Assembly (NCBI RefSeq): GCF_902859875.1
Contig: NZ_CADIKF010000005.1
Span: 114,436 to 178,435, forward strand
Direction: 5' to 3'
Length of the DNA: 64,000 nucleotides
Origin: Paraburkholderia solisilvae
Lineage (GTDB): Bacteria; Pseudomonadota; Gammaproteobacteria; Burkholderiales; Burkholderiaceae
Shown: one piece after another, positions 8,668 through 17,192 of the stretch
Layout of the letters: every line of letters starts with the position of its first letter
Position numbering within the stretch: the stretch's first letter is position 1
Program-made: the position numbers and the translations under genes
The notes under the pieces: generated by a model
The model's database searches: none
The model's input: the letters and a program-made list of their open reading frames with translations, nothing else
What the model was told of the DNA's origin: nothing

Positions 8668-9681
8668 TCAGTGCGCGGGCGTCACGCGGTCGGCCGGCGC
8701 CGCGCCGCCGGCTGCGCCAGCCGTCGCCGCCGGCGTATCGCGTTTTAGCGTGAGCGAATGCTGACGCAGCAATTCGATGAAGCGTTCAGCCGGCTCGGCC
8801 AGCGCCTCTTCCTTGCGCGTGAGAATGCCGAAGCCCGCGAGGCTCTTGCCGATTTCGACCGGCAGCGCGACCAGCAGCTTGCCGCGCACGTGATCGCGCA
8901 CCACCGATTCGGGCAGCATCGCGACCGCGTCGTAGTTTTCGAGCAGTTGCAGGGTCGCGAAGATCGATGCGCATTCGGTCAGGTTGGCGGGCGTCGTGAG
9001 CCCCGCGCGTGCGAGCTCTTCTTCGAACAGCACGCGCGCCGGACTCGTGATCGGTTGGGCCACCCATGGCCAGTCGATCAGCTCCGGCAGCGTCAACGCG
9101 GTGCGCCGCGCGAGCGGATGCACCGCGCGCACGATAAGCAGCAGCGTCTCGCGCGCGAGCGGCTCGAAGCTGAAATCGTTGTGCTGCAGCGGATTTGTCA
9201 GACGGCCGAGCGCGAGGTCGATTTCGCGGCGGTGCAGCAGTTGCACGACCTGGTCGCTGGTTTCGCCGAGGATGCAGACGTTGAGCAGCGGCCGCTCGGT
9301 CTTCAGCGACGCGACCGCCATTGCGAGCAGATCGGGCGCGGCGCCCATGATGGCGCCGACCGTCAGCTGCCCGTGACCGCCTTTGCGCTTCACGTCGAGG
9401 TCGGCGGCGAAGCGCGTGAGTTCGGCCAGCGCGCGGCGCGCGTACGCGAGCGTGACGACGCCAAGCGGCGTCGGCTGCATGCCGCGCGCATTGCGCTCGA
9501 ACAGCAGAAAGCCGAGCGCTTCCTCGATGTCGCCGAGCATGCGGCTCGCGCTCGGCTGCGCAACGTTGATCGCGTCGGCGGCCTGATGGACGTTGCGCGT
9601 GTCGTCGAGCGCGACGAGCAGCGCAAGATGTTTGAACTTGAGCCGGTTGATCAGGGCAACGGTTGCGGCATTCTGGCTCAT
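8668..9681 (-). CDS. LysR-family regulator of the rhamnose genes
   Basis: This 337-residue LysR-type regulator has a winged helix at residues about 13-72 (NVHQAADAINVAQPSASRML, then LFERNARGM) and a LysR substrate-binding domain to about residue 305. The last 25 residues are an Ala/Pro-rich tail. It is divergent from rhaM, sits in the middle of the rhamnose cluster and has a T-N11-A palindrome in the shared promoter, so it very likely controls these genes with a pathway intermediate as coinducer. Rhamnose operons are more often controlled by AraC, DeoR or LacI proteins, which makes a LysR regulator worth noting. The ATG at 9681 begins the conserved N-terminus; the frame continues upstream without homology. 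Confidence 0.88.
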   Translation of the reverse strand: MSQNAATVALINRLKFKHLALLVALDDTRNVHQAADAINVAQPSASRMLGDIEEALGFLLFERNARGMQPTPLGVVTLAYARRALAELTRFAADLDVKRKGGHGQLTVGAIMGAAPDLLAMAVASLKTERPLLNVCILGETSDQVVQLLHRREIDLALGRLTNPLQHNDFSFEPLARETLLLIVRAVHPLARRTALTLPELIDWPWVAQPITSPARVLFEEELARAGLTTPANLTECASIFATLQLLENYDAVAMLPESVVRDHVRGKLLVALPVEIGKSLAGFGILTRKEEALAEPAERFIELLRQHSLTLKRDTPAATAGAAGGAAPADRVTPAH

Positions 9682-9712
9682 GAGCTGTGCGATCCGGTTT
9701 CGGTATCGCCCT

Positions 9713-9727
9713 ATCCGAACAACGGAT
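9713..9727. promoter_or_regulatory. LysR-type operator (ATCCG-N5-CGGAT, T-N11-A)
   Basis: The 171-base region between the divergent lysR and rhaM genes contains the perfect palindrome ATCCG AACAA CGGAT. It includes the canonical LysR motif T-N11-A from T9714 to A9726. It directly abuts the candidate -35 box of rhaM, the usual place for an activator site. Confidence 0.6.
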
Positions 9728-9756
9728 TGAGAGGCTATCGACGCCCGAATTATAGT
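9727..9756 (+). promoter_or_regulatory. Candidate promoter of rhaM and downstream rhamnose uptake genes
   Basis: TTGAGA (9727-9732) and TATAGT (9751-9756) are separated by 18 bases and lie about 100 bases before the rhaM start. The -35 element touches the LysR palindrome, consistent with an activator-dependent promoter. Confidence 0.45.
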
Positions 9757-9852
9757 CGCTGCATACGCGCGACCGCGAAAGTGCCCGGCAAGCGCCGCAC
9801 ACGGCATGAAAACCACGTCCGGCTCGAAAGACAGAACGGGAGACAACGCGAC

Positions 9853-10185
9853 ATGGAGACAATCGCTTTCCGGATGCTGCTGAACCCCGGCATGCGCGAC
9901 GAATACGAACGCCGCCACGCGCAGATCTGGCCGGAGCTGGTTGACGCATTGCATCATGCCGGCGTGCGCGACTATTCGATCTTCTACGATGAGGCGACGC
10001 AACATCTTTTTGCGGTGCTCACGCGCACCGGCGATCACACGATGGACCAGCTGCCGCATCTCGACGTGATGCGCAAATGGTGGGATTACATGGCGGACAT
10101 CATGCAGACCGCTGCCGGTCACACGCCGCTGCAACAGCCGCTAACACGGGTATTCCGTCTGCCTGATTTTGAAAAAGCGCGTTGA
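9853..10185 (+). CDS. rhaM: L-rhamnose mutarotase
   Basis: This 110-residue protein of the RhaM/YiiL family interconverts the alpha and beta anomers of L-rhamnose. The family pattern is clear: METIAFRMLLNPGMRDEYERRHAQIWPEL at the N-terminus (conserved His in the RRHAQIWPE helix), then YSIFYDEATQHLFAVL and a C-terminal MRKWWDYMADIM. Length matches the roughly 104-residue E. coli protein. It is the first gene of the plus-strand group that continues into the lactonase 62 bases on and then the ABC importer. Supplying the correct anomer fits both the 1-dehydrogenase and the transporter. Confidence 0.95.
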   Translation: METIAFRMLLNPGMRDEYERRHAQIWPELVDALHHAGVRDYSIFYDEATQHLFAVLTRTGDHTMDQLPHLDVMRKWWDYMADIMQTAAGHTPLQQPLTRVFRLPDFEKAR

Positions 10186-10247
10186 AAAAGCGCTGAAACA
10201 CGCGACGCAAAATGAACTGACGACGTTCAACGGACAAAGGACGCTCC

Positions 10248-11141
10248 ATGCAAGTGGTCGACCCGCATATTCACCTGTGGGACCTGAAGACGCATCACTA
10301 TCCGTGGCTTGCCAATCCCGGCGTGTCGTTCGTCGGCGACGCGCGCGACTTGCAGCATGACTATCTGCTCGCCGATCTGCTTGCCGATGCGCAGCCGATC
10401 GAAGTACTGAAAGTGGTGCATGTCGAAGCGAACCACGATCCGGCGGATCCGGTCGAGGAAACGCGCTGGCTGCAAGAAATCGCCGATCATCCCGCGTCGC
10501 GCCGCATGCCGAACGGGATCGTCGCGGGCGTCGATCTGTCGTCGCCGGATGCCGCACAAATACTGGAAGGTCATGCGGCCTTCGCGAATACGCGCGGCGT
10601 GCGGCAGATCCTGAACGTGCACGACAACAAGCTGTACGACTATATCGGCCGGCATCTGATGCGCGATGCGGCATGGCGCGCAAACTTTGCGCTGCTGCGG
10701 CGCCACCAGATGTCGTTCGATATGCAGTTGTATCCGTCGCAGATGGATGAAGCCGCTACGCTTGCGCGCGAACATGCGGATACGCAGTTCATCGTGAATC
10801 ACGCCGGCATGTTTGTCGATCGCGACAGCGTCGCGGGTTTTCGCGCGTGGCGCGACGGCATGCGCAAGCTCGCAGGCTGCGCGAACGTGGCGGTGAAGAT
10901 CAGTGGCCTTGCGATGTTCGATCAGCGCTGGACGATCGAGAGCCTGCGGCCTTACGTGCTGGAAGCGATCGATGCGTTCGGCGTCGAGCGCGCAATGTTC
11001 GCGTCGAATTTCCCGGTCGACCGGCAGTTCGGGTCGTATGCGGATTTGTGGAACGCGTACGCGTCGATTGTCGGCGGTGCGAGCGACGCGGAGCGAGCGG
11101 CGCTTTTCGTGCGCAATGCGGAGCGGCTCTATCGCATCTGA
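10248..11141 (+). CDS. Amidohydrolase-family lactonase, probable L-rhamnono-gamma-lactonase
   Basis: This 297-residue COG3618-type metal-dependent hydrolase begins with the metal-binding VDPHIHLWDL. Other family landmarks are VVHVEANHD, the strand end FIVNHAGMF, AVKISGLAMF and the C-terminal ERAMFASNFPVD. Relatives open sugar-acid lactones (L-fucono-, L-rhamnono-lactone). Between rhaM and the rhamnose importer, the natural role is hydrolysis of L-rhamnono-1,4-lactone to L-rhamnonate, step two of the pathway. The ATG follows AAAGGACGCTCC. The exact lactone is inferred. Confidence 0.88.
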   Translation: MQVVDPHIHLWDLKTHHYPWLANPGVSFVGDARDLQHDYLLADLLADAQPIEVLKVVHVEANHDPADPVEETRWLQEIADHPASRRMPNGIVAGVDLSSPDAAQILEGHAAFANTRGVRQILNVHDNKLYDYIGRHLMRDAAWRANFALLRRHQMSFDMQLYPSQMDEAATLAREHADTQFIVNHAGMFVDRDSVAGFRAWRDGMRKLAGCANVAVKISGLAMFDQRWTIESLRPYVLEAIDAFGVERAMFASNFPVDRQFGSYADLWNAYASIVGGASDAERAALFVRNAERLYRI

Positions 11142-11275
11142 ACGCGGTCCAAACAGATCCCGTGATCGGGCAAAAGCGCAGCGAAAAGGCGCAACTCAAG
11201 CGGACCTCAAGCGCATCTCAAGCGCAACCGTAACAACGCGGCACATACGATGCCGCCTGCTGGAGGAGACACGCA

Positions 11276-12805
11276 GTGCAGCAACACACCGACGCGGTGC
11301 CGAGGCTGGAACTGAAACACGCGAGCAAATCGTTCGGCCGGGTTCGCGCGCTGTCTGACGGCGAACTCGTGCTCAAAGCCGGCGAAGTGCATGCGCTGCT
11401 CGGCGAGAATGGCGCGGGCAAATCCACGCTCGTGAAGATTCTCGCGGGCGTGCATCAGCCCGATAGCGGCGAGCTTTATATCGACGGCACGCCGCGCCGT
11501 TTTGCGACGCCGGCCGAAGCGCGCGACGCGGGCCTCGCCGTGATCTATCAGGAACCGACGCTGTTCTTCGATCTGTCGATTGCGGAGAACATCTATATGG
11601 GACGCCAGCCGGTGGACCGCGTCGGCCGCATTCAATACGACGCGATGCGTGACGAAGTGAACGGCCTGCTCGCGTCGCTCGGCGTCGATCTGCGGGCGGA
11701 TCGACTGGTGCGCGGCCTGTCGATCGCGGACCAGCAGGTGATTGAAATCGCCAAGGCGCTGTCGCTGAATGCGAGCGTGCTGATCATGGATGAGCCGACG
11801 GCCGCGTTGTCGCTGCCGGAAGTCGAGCGGCTCTTTGCGATCGTGCGCAAGCTGCGCGAACGCGACGTTGCGATTCTGTTCATCACGCACCGGCTCGACG
11901 AAGTGTTCGTGCTGACCCAGCACGTTACCATCATGCGCGACGGCGCGAAGGTATTCGACGCACCGACTTCGACGCTCACCACCGATGCGATTGTCGCGAA
12001 GATGGTGGGCCGCGATCTCGAAACGTTCTATCCGAAAGCGGACGTGACGCCGGGCGAGGTGCGGCTCGCGGTGCGTGGGCTCACGCGTATCGGCGTATTC
12101 ACGGATATTTCGTTCGAGGTTCGCGCGGGTGAGATCGTGGCGCTCGCGGGCCTCGTCGGCGCGGGCCGCAGCGAAGTCGCGCGCGCGGTCTTCGGGATCG
12201 ACCCCTACGATGCGGGCGAGGTTCACATCGGCGGCAAGCGCCTTGCGCCGGGACGTCCGGCCGCGGCGGTGCGCGCGGGTCTCGCACTGGTGCCGGAAGA
12301 CCGGCGCCAGCAGGGCCTCGCGCTCGAACTGAGCATCGCACGCAACGCGTCGATGACGGTGCTCGGCCGGCTCGTGCGTCATGGGCTGATCTTCACGCGC
12401 AGCGAGACGCAGCTCGCCACGCATTGGGGAAAACGTCTGCGCCTGAAGGCAGACGACCCCAGTGCCGCGGCCGGCACGCTTTCCGGCGGCAACCAGCAGA
12501 AAGTGGTGCTCGGCAAATGGCTCGCGACCCACCCGAACGTGCTGATCATCGACGAGCCGACACGCGGTATCGACGTCGGCGCGAAGGCGGAAGTGTATGG
12601 CGCGCTATCGGAACTGGTGCACAACGGCATGGCGGTGCTGATGATTTCCAGCGAACTGCCGGAGGTGCTCGGCATGGCTGACCGCGTGCTGGTGATGCAC
12701 GAAGGGCGGATCAGCGCCGAAATCGCGCGTGCCGATGCGAGCGAGCAACGGATCATGAGCGCGGCGCTCGGCCAGCACGCCGCCCAATGGGGGCACGCCG
12801 CATGA
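11276..12805 (+). CDS. rhaT: Sugar ABC transporter ATPase, probable rhamnose importer (RhaT)
   Basis: This 509-residue tandem ATPase is of the ribose/xylose (CUT2) type. The first nucleotide domain has Walker [13 protein letters not shown] at about residue 41 and Walker [11 protein letters not shown]; its signature motif is degenerate (GLSIADQQ). The second has a degenerate Walker A (GLVGAGRSE), as is normal for this family, with signature LSGGNQQK and [11 protein letters not shown]. It starts at a GTG with a strong GGAGGAGACACGCA ribosome site. Its stop overlaps the next start as ATGA. Position directly after rhaM and the lactonase, and the rhizobial RhaT-P-Q-S precedent, give the substrate assignment. 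Confidence 0.9.
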   Translation: MQQHTDAVPRLELKHASKSFGRVRALSDGELVLKAGEVHALLGENGAGKSTLVKILAGVHQPDSGELYIDGTPRRFATPAEARDAGLAVIYQEPTLFFDLSIAENIYMGRQPVDRVGRIQYDAMRDEVNGLLASLGVDLRADRLVRGLSIADQQVIEIAKALSLNASVLIMDEPTAALSLPEVERLFAIVRKLRERDVAILFITHRLDEVFVLTQHVTIMRDGAKVFDAPTSTLTTDAIVAKMVGRDLETFYPKADVTPGEVRLAVRGLTRIGVFTDISFEVRAGEIVALAGLVGAGRSEVARAVFGIDPYDAGEVHIGGKRLAPGRPAAAVRAGLALVPEDRRQQGLALELSIARNASMTVLGRLVRHGLIFTRSETQLATHWGKRLRLKADDPSAAAGTLSGGNQQKVVLGKWLATHPNVLIIDEPTRGIDVGAKAEVYGALSELVHNGMAVLMISSELPEVLGMADRVLVMHEGRISAEIARADASEQRIMSAALGQHAAQWGHAA

Positions 12806-13860
12806 TGCGCCATTCGTCGACCCATGCCGCGCCGGTTCACGCGCAGGCCGGCAAGCGCGCCGCGCCGCGCGCCGGAAGTTTCGTTGGGGCCGTTGCGAAA
12901 AGCCGCGAAACGACGCTGTTTATCGTGCTGCTGCTGCTGATCGCGGGCACCGCGCTCGCGCGGCCGCAATTCCTGAATCTGCAGAATCTGCGAGACGTGC
13001 TGCTGAACGTGTCGATCATCAGCTTGCTGACGGCCGGCATGACCGTCGTGATCCTGATGCGGCATATCGACCTGTCGGTCGGCTCGACGGTCGGCATCAG
13101 CGCTTATGCGGTCGGCAGTCTGTACGTGGCGTTCCCGCATATGCCGGTGCTGGTCGCGCTGGCGGCGGGGCTGGCGATCGGCCTTGTCGCGGGCGGCATC
13201 AACGCGCTGCTGGTCGCGGTCGGCCGCGTGCCGTCACTGGTCGCGACGCTGTCGACGCTCTATATTTTCCGCGGCGCCGATTACGCATGGGTGCACGGCG
13301 GCCAGATCAACGCGACGAGCTTGCCCGATGCGTTTTCGCGACTCGCGACCGGTGCGGCATTCGGCATTCCGACGCTTGCGCTGATCGCCGCCGCGGTGCT
13401 GATTGCGCTCGGCGTGTATCTGAAGCATTTCCGCGGCGGCCGCGAGCACTACGCGATCGGCTCGAACCCGGAAGCGGCGCGGCTTGCGGGCGTTAACGTC
13501 GAACGGCGTGTGATGGCCGGCTTTCTGCTGTCCGGCGCGATTGCCGGCTTTGCGGGCGCGCTGTGGCTCGCGCGGTTCGGCACGGTCGATGCCAGCACCG
13601 CGAAGGGTATCGAACTGCAGGTGGTGGCGGCGGCGGTCGTCGGCAGTGTGGCGATTACCGGCGGCGTTGGCACGATTCTCGGTGCGACGCTCGGCGCACT
13701 GGTGCTCGGCGTGATCAGCATTGCGCTGGTCGTGCTGCATGTGTCGCCATTCTGGGAGCAGGCCATCGAAGGCGCGCTGATCGTCGCCGCGATCGCGGCC
13801 GATACTTTGCTCGCCCGCTCCGTCGCCAAACGCACGATGAGGAAACGCGATCATGGCTAA
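12802..13860 (+). CDS. rhaP: Sugar ABC transporter permease (RhaP-like)
   Basis: This 352-residue inner-membrane permease of the RbsC/XylH family has about eight to ten hydrophobic segments. Family signatures are [20 protein letters not shown] near residue 85, a [16 protein letters not shown] segment, and [17 protein letters not shown] of the coupling region. The first 45 residues are a basic cytoplasmic extension. I placed the start at the ATG overlapping the ATPase stop (ATGA), implying translational coupling; an ATG 15 bases earlier is possible. It pairs with the next gene to make a heterodimeric channel. Confidence 0.88.
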   Translation: MMRHSSTHAAPVHAQAGKRAAPRAGSFVGAVAKSRETTLFIVLLLLIAGTALARPQFLNLQNLRDVLLNVSIISLLTAGMTVVILMRHIDLSVGSTVGISAYAVGSLYVAFPHMPVLVALAAGLAIGLVAGGINALLVAVGRVPSLVATLSTLYIFRGADYAWVHGGQINATSLPDAFSRLATGAAFGIPTLALIAAAVLIALGVYLKHFRGGREHYAIGSNPEAARLAGVNVERRVMAGFLLSGAIAGFAGALWLARFGTVDASTAKGIELQVVAAAVVGSVAITGGVGTILGATLGALVLGVISIALVVLHVSPFWEQAIEGALIVAAIAADTLLARSVAKRTMRKRDHG

Positions 13861-14869
13861 ACCCGATTCCGCGCTGCTCACGCGCAAGCGCCAGACGCCG
13901 CTGCGCTGGGAGACGCTGCTCGTGATCGTGCTCGTGCTGTCGCTCGGGCTCGGCCGGGTGCTGTCGCCGGTGTTCCTGACGGGGGCGAACCTGTCGAACG
14001 TGCTCGCCGATCTGACCGAGATCGCGTTGATGGCATTGCCGATGACATTGATTATCGTCGCGGCGGAAATCGATCTGTCGGTCGCATCGGTGCTCGGCGC
14101 ATCGAGCGCGCTGATGGGCGTGCTGTGGCATATGGGCCTGCCGATGCCCGCGGTGATCGTGCTCGTGCTGCTGTTCGGCGTACTGGCCGGGCTGTTGAAC
14201 GGTTTGGTCATTGTCAGGCTCAACCTGCCGTCGCTCGCAGTCACGATCGGCACGCTCGCGCTGTTTCGCGGGCTGGCTTATGTGCTGCTCGGCGACCAGG
14301 CCGTCGCGGATTTTCCGCCGCCCTACACGGCGTTCGGCATGGATACGCTCGGTGCAAGCTTTATTCCGCTGCCGTTCGTAATTGTCATCGTGTGCGCGGT
14401 GCTGTTTACGGTGCTGCTGCAGGCCACCGCGTTCGGCCGCAGCCTGTATGCGATTGGCGCGAACCCGACGGCCGCCGCGTTTTCCGGCATCGAGGTCGCC
14501 AGAATCCGGCTCACCACGTTTGTGCTGTCGGGCGCGATGAGCGCGCTGGCCGGTATCGTCTATACGCTGCGTTTTACGAGCGCGCGCGGCGACAACGGCG
14601 AAGGATTCGAACTGTCGGTGATCGCCGCGGTGCTGTTCGGCGGCGTCAGCATTTTCGGCGGACGCGGCTCGATGATCGGTGTGCTGCTGTCGCTGCTGAT
14701 CATCGGCGTATTGAAGAACGCGCTGACGCTCGACGACGTATCGAGCGAAACGCTGACGATCGTCACCGGTGCGTTGCTGCTGGCATCCGTGCTGATTCCG
14801 AATCTGGTTGCCCGCTGGCGGGCGATGCGAGACCGGCGCTTTCTTGCGAAGACTGCGGCAAAGACCTGA
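13853..14869 (+). CDS. rhaQ: Sugar ABC transporter permease (RhaQ-like)
   Basis: This second CUT2 permease, 338 residues, is paralogous to the preceding gene. It shows the same landmarks: IIVAAEIDLSVASVLGASSA, LPSLAVTIGTLALFRG and YAIGANPTAAAFSGIEV, followed by GGVSIFGGRGSMIGVL. It overlaps the end of rhaP by 8 bases, so the two are translated together. It is followed after 56 bases by the binding protein. Heteromeric permeases are the rule for rhamnose importers of this type. Confidence 0.9.
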   Translation: MAKPDSALLTRKRQTPLRWETLLVIVLVLSLGLGRVLSPVFLTGANLSNVLADLTEIALMALPMTLIIVAAEIDLSVASVLGASSALMGVLWHMGLPMPAVIVLVLLFGVLAGLLNGLVIVRLNLPSLAVTIGTLALFRGLAYVLLGDQAVADFPPPYTAFGMDTLGASFIPLPFVIVIVCAVLFTVLLQATAFGRSLYAIGANPTAAAFSGIEVARIRLTTFVLSGAMSALAGIVYTLRFTSARGDNGEGFELSVIAAVLFGGVSIFGGRGSMIGVLLSLLIIGVLKNALTLDDVSSETLTIVTGALLLASVLIPNLVARWRAMRDRRFLAKTAAKT

Positions 14870-14925
14870 ACCATATCAACAACCCGGGCCCACGTGGCCC
14901 GTCCATTCCAGCGAGGAGACACGCA

Positions 14926-15969
14926 ATGCATCAACCCCTGCTTTACGCGAGAACCGCGGCCGCTCGTGCGGCCGCCGCGGTGGCCACGGCGGCGCTGTTA
15001 GGCACGGCGATGCTGGGTATCGCCGGCGGCGCGCATGCGGCCGACCTCAAGAGCGGCTTGAAGATCGCCTTCGTGCCGAAGCAGATCAACAACCCGTACG
15101 AAGTGATCGCCGACGACGGCGGCATGGCCGCCATCAAGGAGTTCAAGGGTGACGGCAAGGTGGTCGGCCCGTCGGATGCGGGCGCGTCATCGCAGGTGTC
15201 GTATATCAACACGTTGATCACGCAACGGCAGGACGCGATCGTGATCGCCGCGAACGATGCGAACGCGCTTGTGCCGTATCTGAAGAAGGCGATGTCGCAA
15301 GGCATCAAGGTCGTGACATTCGATTCGGACACCGCGCCGGAAGGGCGGCAAGTGTTCGTCAATCAGGCGAATGCGGAGAGTATTGGCCGCGGCCAGATTC
15401 AGCTCGTATCGAAACTGATGGGCGGCGAAGGCGAGTTCGCGATTCTGTCGGCCACGCCGAACGCGACGAATCAGAACACCTGGATCAAATGGATGCAGGA
15501 GGAGCTGAAGAAACCCGAGTATTCGAAGATGAAGCTCGTGAAGATCGCGTACGGTAACGACGACGACCAGAAGTCGTTTGTCGAAACGCAGGGCTTGTTG
15601 CAGGCCTATCCGAATCTGAAGGCGATCGTTGCGCCGACCTCGGTCGGTATCGCCGCCGCGGCGCGTTATATTTCGACGTCGTCGAGCAAGGGCAAGGTGG
15701 CGGTGACCGGCCTCGGTACGCCGAACCAGATGCGCGCGTTCGTGAAGAACGGCACGGTCAAGGCGTTCCAGTTATGGGATCCGGGTCAACTCGGCTATCT
15801 GGCCGCGTATGCGGCCGCGAACCTCGCGGCGGGCACGATTACCGGCAAGGAAGGCGAGTCGTTCGAAGCGGGCAAGCTCGGCAAGCGCACGATCGGCGCG
15901 AGCGGCGAGGTGATCCTCGGACCGCCGACCACGTTCGACGCAAGCAATATCGACAACTTCAATTTCTGA
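14926..15969 (+). CDS. rhaS: Periplasmic rhamnose-binding protein (RhaS-type)
   Basis: This 347-residue periplasmic-binding protein belongs to the ribose-binding (Peripla_BP_4) family. A signal peptide covers about residues 1-38 (Ala-rich, cleavage near GGAHAADLKSG). The mature protein shows KIAFVPKQINNPYEV, the type I hinge strands QDAIVIAANDANALVP and VVTFDSDTAPEGRQVFV, and ILSATPNATNQNTW. The ribosome site GCGAGGAGACACGCA precedes the ATG. It closes the importer operon and is followed by a strong intrinsic terminator. Being last and secreted, it supplies sugar to the three upstream components. Confidence 0.93.
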   Translation: MHQPLLYARTAAARAAAAVATAALLGTAMLGIAGGAHAADLKSGLKIAFVPKQINNPYEVIADDGGMAAIKEFKGDGKVVGPSDAGASSQVSYINTLITQRQDAIVIAANDANALVPYLKKAMSQGIKVVTFDSDTAPEGRQVFVNQANAESIGRGQIQLVSKLMGGEGEFAILSATPNATNQNTWIKWMQEELKKPEYSKMKLVKIAYGNDDDQKSFVETQGLLQAYPNLKAIVAPTSVGIAAAARYISTSSSKGKVAVTGLGTPNQMRAFVKNGTVKAFQLWDPGQLGYLAAYAAANLAAGTITGKEGESFEAGKLGKRTIGASGEVILGPPTTFDASNIDNFNF

Positions 15970-16029
15970 CGCGTGCCGGCCACGCGGCGACAGCACGCGT
16001 GAACGGCTGAACATCGTTGCGAAACACGA

Positions 16030-16061
16030 GCCGCGCAGGCCATTGCCTGTGCGGTTTTTTT
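16030..16061 (+). terminator. Intrinsic terminator of the rhamnose transport operon
   Basis: CCGCGCAGGC (16031-16040) pairs with GCCTGTGCGG (16045-16054), leaving a loop of about 4 bases, and is followed at once by seven T residues. It lies 60 bases after the binding-protein stop and at the very end of the convergent regulator gene, so it can serve both. Confidence 0.88.
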
Positions 16062-16740
16062 ATTGAATGAGCCGGTTGATCTGCGCGTAGCGAATCAGCT
16101 CGGCATTGGACGTCATGCCCAGCTTGCGCATCGCGTTGCCTTTTTGTGTCGCGACGGTGGAAACGGAGCGGCTCACACGTGCGGCGATGTCGGTGAGCGA
16201 CAGGCCGGCTCCATACATGCGAATCACTTCGAGCTCCTTGCCGGTGAGCGACGATCGATCGGCCAGTGCCGGCGCGCTCGGACCCAAGCCGTCGAGAATC
16301 GACTTCACGCCCGCGGACCGGTACCGCTGCGAATGCAGTGCAACCTGGAGCGCCGCTTCAATGAATATGCCGACGCTTTCGGTTTTCGTCACGATGCCGG
16401 CCACGTCCATCTGGTCGAGCTCCTGCAGGATGTCGCGATTGCGGACCATCGTGAACACGATGATCGGCGTAGCCGGATAGAGCCGCTTCAGGCGCCTCAC
16501 GAGATGCAATCCGTCGCGATCGGCTTCGACGCCATGCATCAACAGATCGGTGACGATCAGATGCCATGCTCCGGTCTGCAATGCGTCGAGCAGTTCAGCG
16601 CCCGACGCGACACTGGCGGCGATGCACATGCCGGCGACACGGCTGAACGCGGCGGCGGCTGCATGGCGGATCACCGGATGATCGTCAGCGACGGCGATCC
16701 GGAGCTCGCGTGACAAGGGTTCATATGATGGTGCGTGCAT
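16060..16740 (-). CDS. RcsB-like orphan response regulator
   Basis: This 226-residue response regulator has an N-terminal receiver and a C-terminal LuxR-type helix-turn-helix. The acidic pair is Asp19-Asp20 (VADDHPV) and the phosphoacceptor is Asp65 (IVTDLLM). Several stretches read like RcsB rather than NarL: DGLHLVRRLKRLYPATPIIVFTM, ILQELDQMDVAGIVTK, and a DNA-binding helix containing SVSTVATQKGNAMRKLG. The start is uncertain. I prefer ATG 16740 because similarity begins just after it; an in-frame ATG at 16812 would add 24 residues. No sensor kinase is nearby. It is transcribed away from the double-glycine peptide cluster across 220 bases, so it is the obvious candidate regulator of that cluster. 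Confidence 0.85.
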   Translation of the reverse strand: MHAPSYEPLSRELRIAVADDHPVIRHAAAAAFSRVAGMCIAASVASGAELLDALQTGAWHLIVTDLLMHGVEADRDGLHLVRRLKRLYPATPIIVFTMVRNRDILQELDQMDVAGIVTKTESVGIFIEAALQVALHSQRYRSAGVKSILDGLGPSAPALADRSSLTGKELEVIRMYGAGLSLTDIAARVSRSVSTVATQKGNAMRKLGMTSNAELIRYAQINRLIQ

Positions 16741-16823
16741 GCTGAATGCGGTGCATGACCGCAGCTTTCGTAACGCCGCGATTCTAGCCGTCGATGGCTG
16801 CTTACGCAGCAAAGTGACGATAT

Positions 16824-16858
16824 TTTACGGTCGATCACGTAAATTCGAAGAATTCCTA
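16824..16858. promoter_or_regulatory. Inverted repeat and RcsB-box-like element upstream of the peptide genes
   Basis: In the 220-base divergent region, TTTACG (16824-16829) and CGTAAA (16838-16843) form a perfect 6-bp inverted repeat. Immediately downstream GAAGAATTCCTA (16847-16858) resembles the enteric RcsB/RcsAB box (TAAGAATATTCCTA) but is two bases shorter in the middle. A TATAGT (16857-16862) could be the -10 of the peptide operon. The match to an RcsB-like regulator next door is suggestive, not proven. Confidence 0.4.
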
Positions 16859-16960
16859 TAGTCCTTGCGATCGGCAATCCGGATACTGCAGTCGGTTCGA
16901 ATCGACCTTTCGGACGATGCATTCGGACCGTTTGTCATTAACCAATGAGGGTAAAAAAAC

Positions 16961-17074
16961 ATGCAGAAAATCGATCGCAGCGCATTGACTCAAGCCAACG
17001 TCGCCGGTGGGTGCAACAAGCGTAGCTCCGCCTCCGCCAGCGCGACGTCGGTGGTCGTGGTGAAGGTAGGCTGA
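16961..17074 (+). CDS. Double-glycine leader peptide 1 (37 residues)
   Basis: This is the first of three tandem paralogues. The leader is MQKIDRSALTQANVAGG, ending in Gly16-Gly17 with Val at -4, the kind of site cut by C39 peptidases. The predicted mature part is 20 residues, starting with Cys18 and ending in a VVVVKVG strand after a Ser/Ala-rich middle (SSASASATS). An AGGG element lies 8-10 bases before the ATG in GAGGGTAAAAAAAC. A C39-containing exporter, HlyD and TolC are encoded downstream. There is no hydrophobic signal peptide, so the Cys is not a conventional lipobox. The product family is unknown to me. Conservation between the three copies is the main proof that it is translated. Confidence 0.85.
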   Translation: MQKIDRSALTQANVAGGCNKRSSASASATSVVVVKVG

Positions 17075-17076
17075 CC

Positions 17077-17190
17077 ATGCAGAAAATTGAGCGTAATGCA
17101 TTGATCGAAGCCAAGGTTGCGGGGGGCTGCAATAAGCGTAGTTCGAGTTCCGCCCAGGCGACGACGGTCGTCGTGGTGAAAGTGAGCTGA
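17077..17190 (+). CDS. Double-glycine leader peptide 2 (37 residues)
   Basis: This is the second paralogue, starting 2 bases after the stop of the first, with its ribosome site inside that gene (GAAGGTAGGC). The leader MQKIERNALIEAKVAGG again ends in Gly-Gly, and the core CNKRSSSSAQATTVVVVKVS is nearly identical in layout to peptide 1: Cys-Asn-Lys-Arg start, hydroxyl-rich centre and a four-valine strand. Many differences from copy 1 are at third codon positions or are conservative (Asp/Glu, Ser/Thr), which argues for selection on the protein. The same uncertainties about activity apply. Confidence 0.85.
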   Translation: MQKIERNALIEAKVAGGCNKRSSSSAQATTVVVVKVS

Positions 17191-17192
17191 CG

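Noticed and set aside
17010..17020. AGGC in peptides 1 and 2 as a lipoprotein lipobox
   Set aside because: The 17-residue leader is polar with no hydrophobic core, so signal peptidase II would not act; the C39 double-glycine reading fits the neighbouring exporter.
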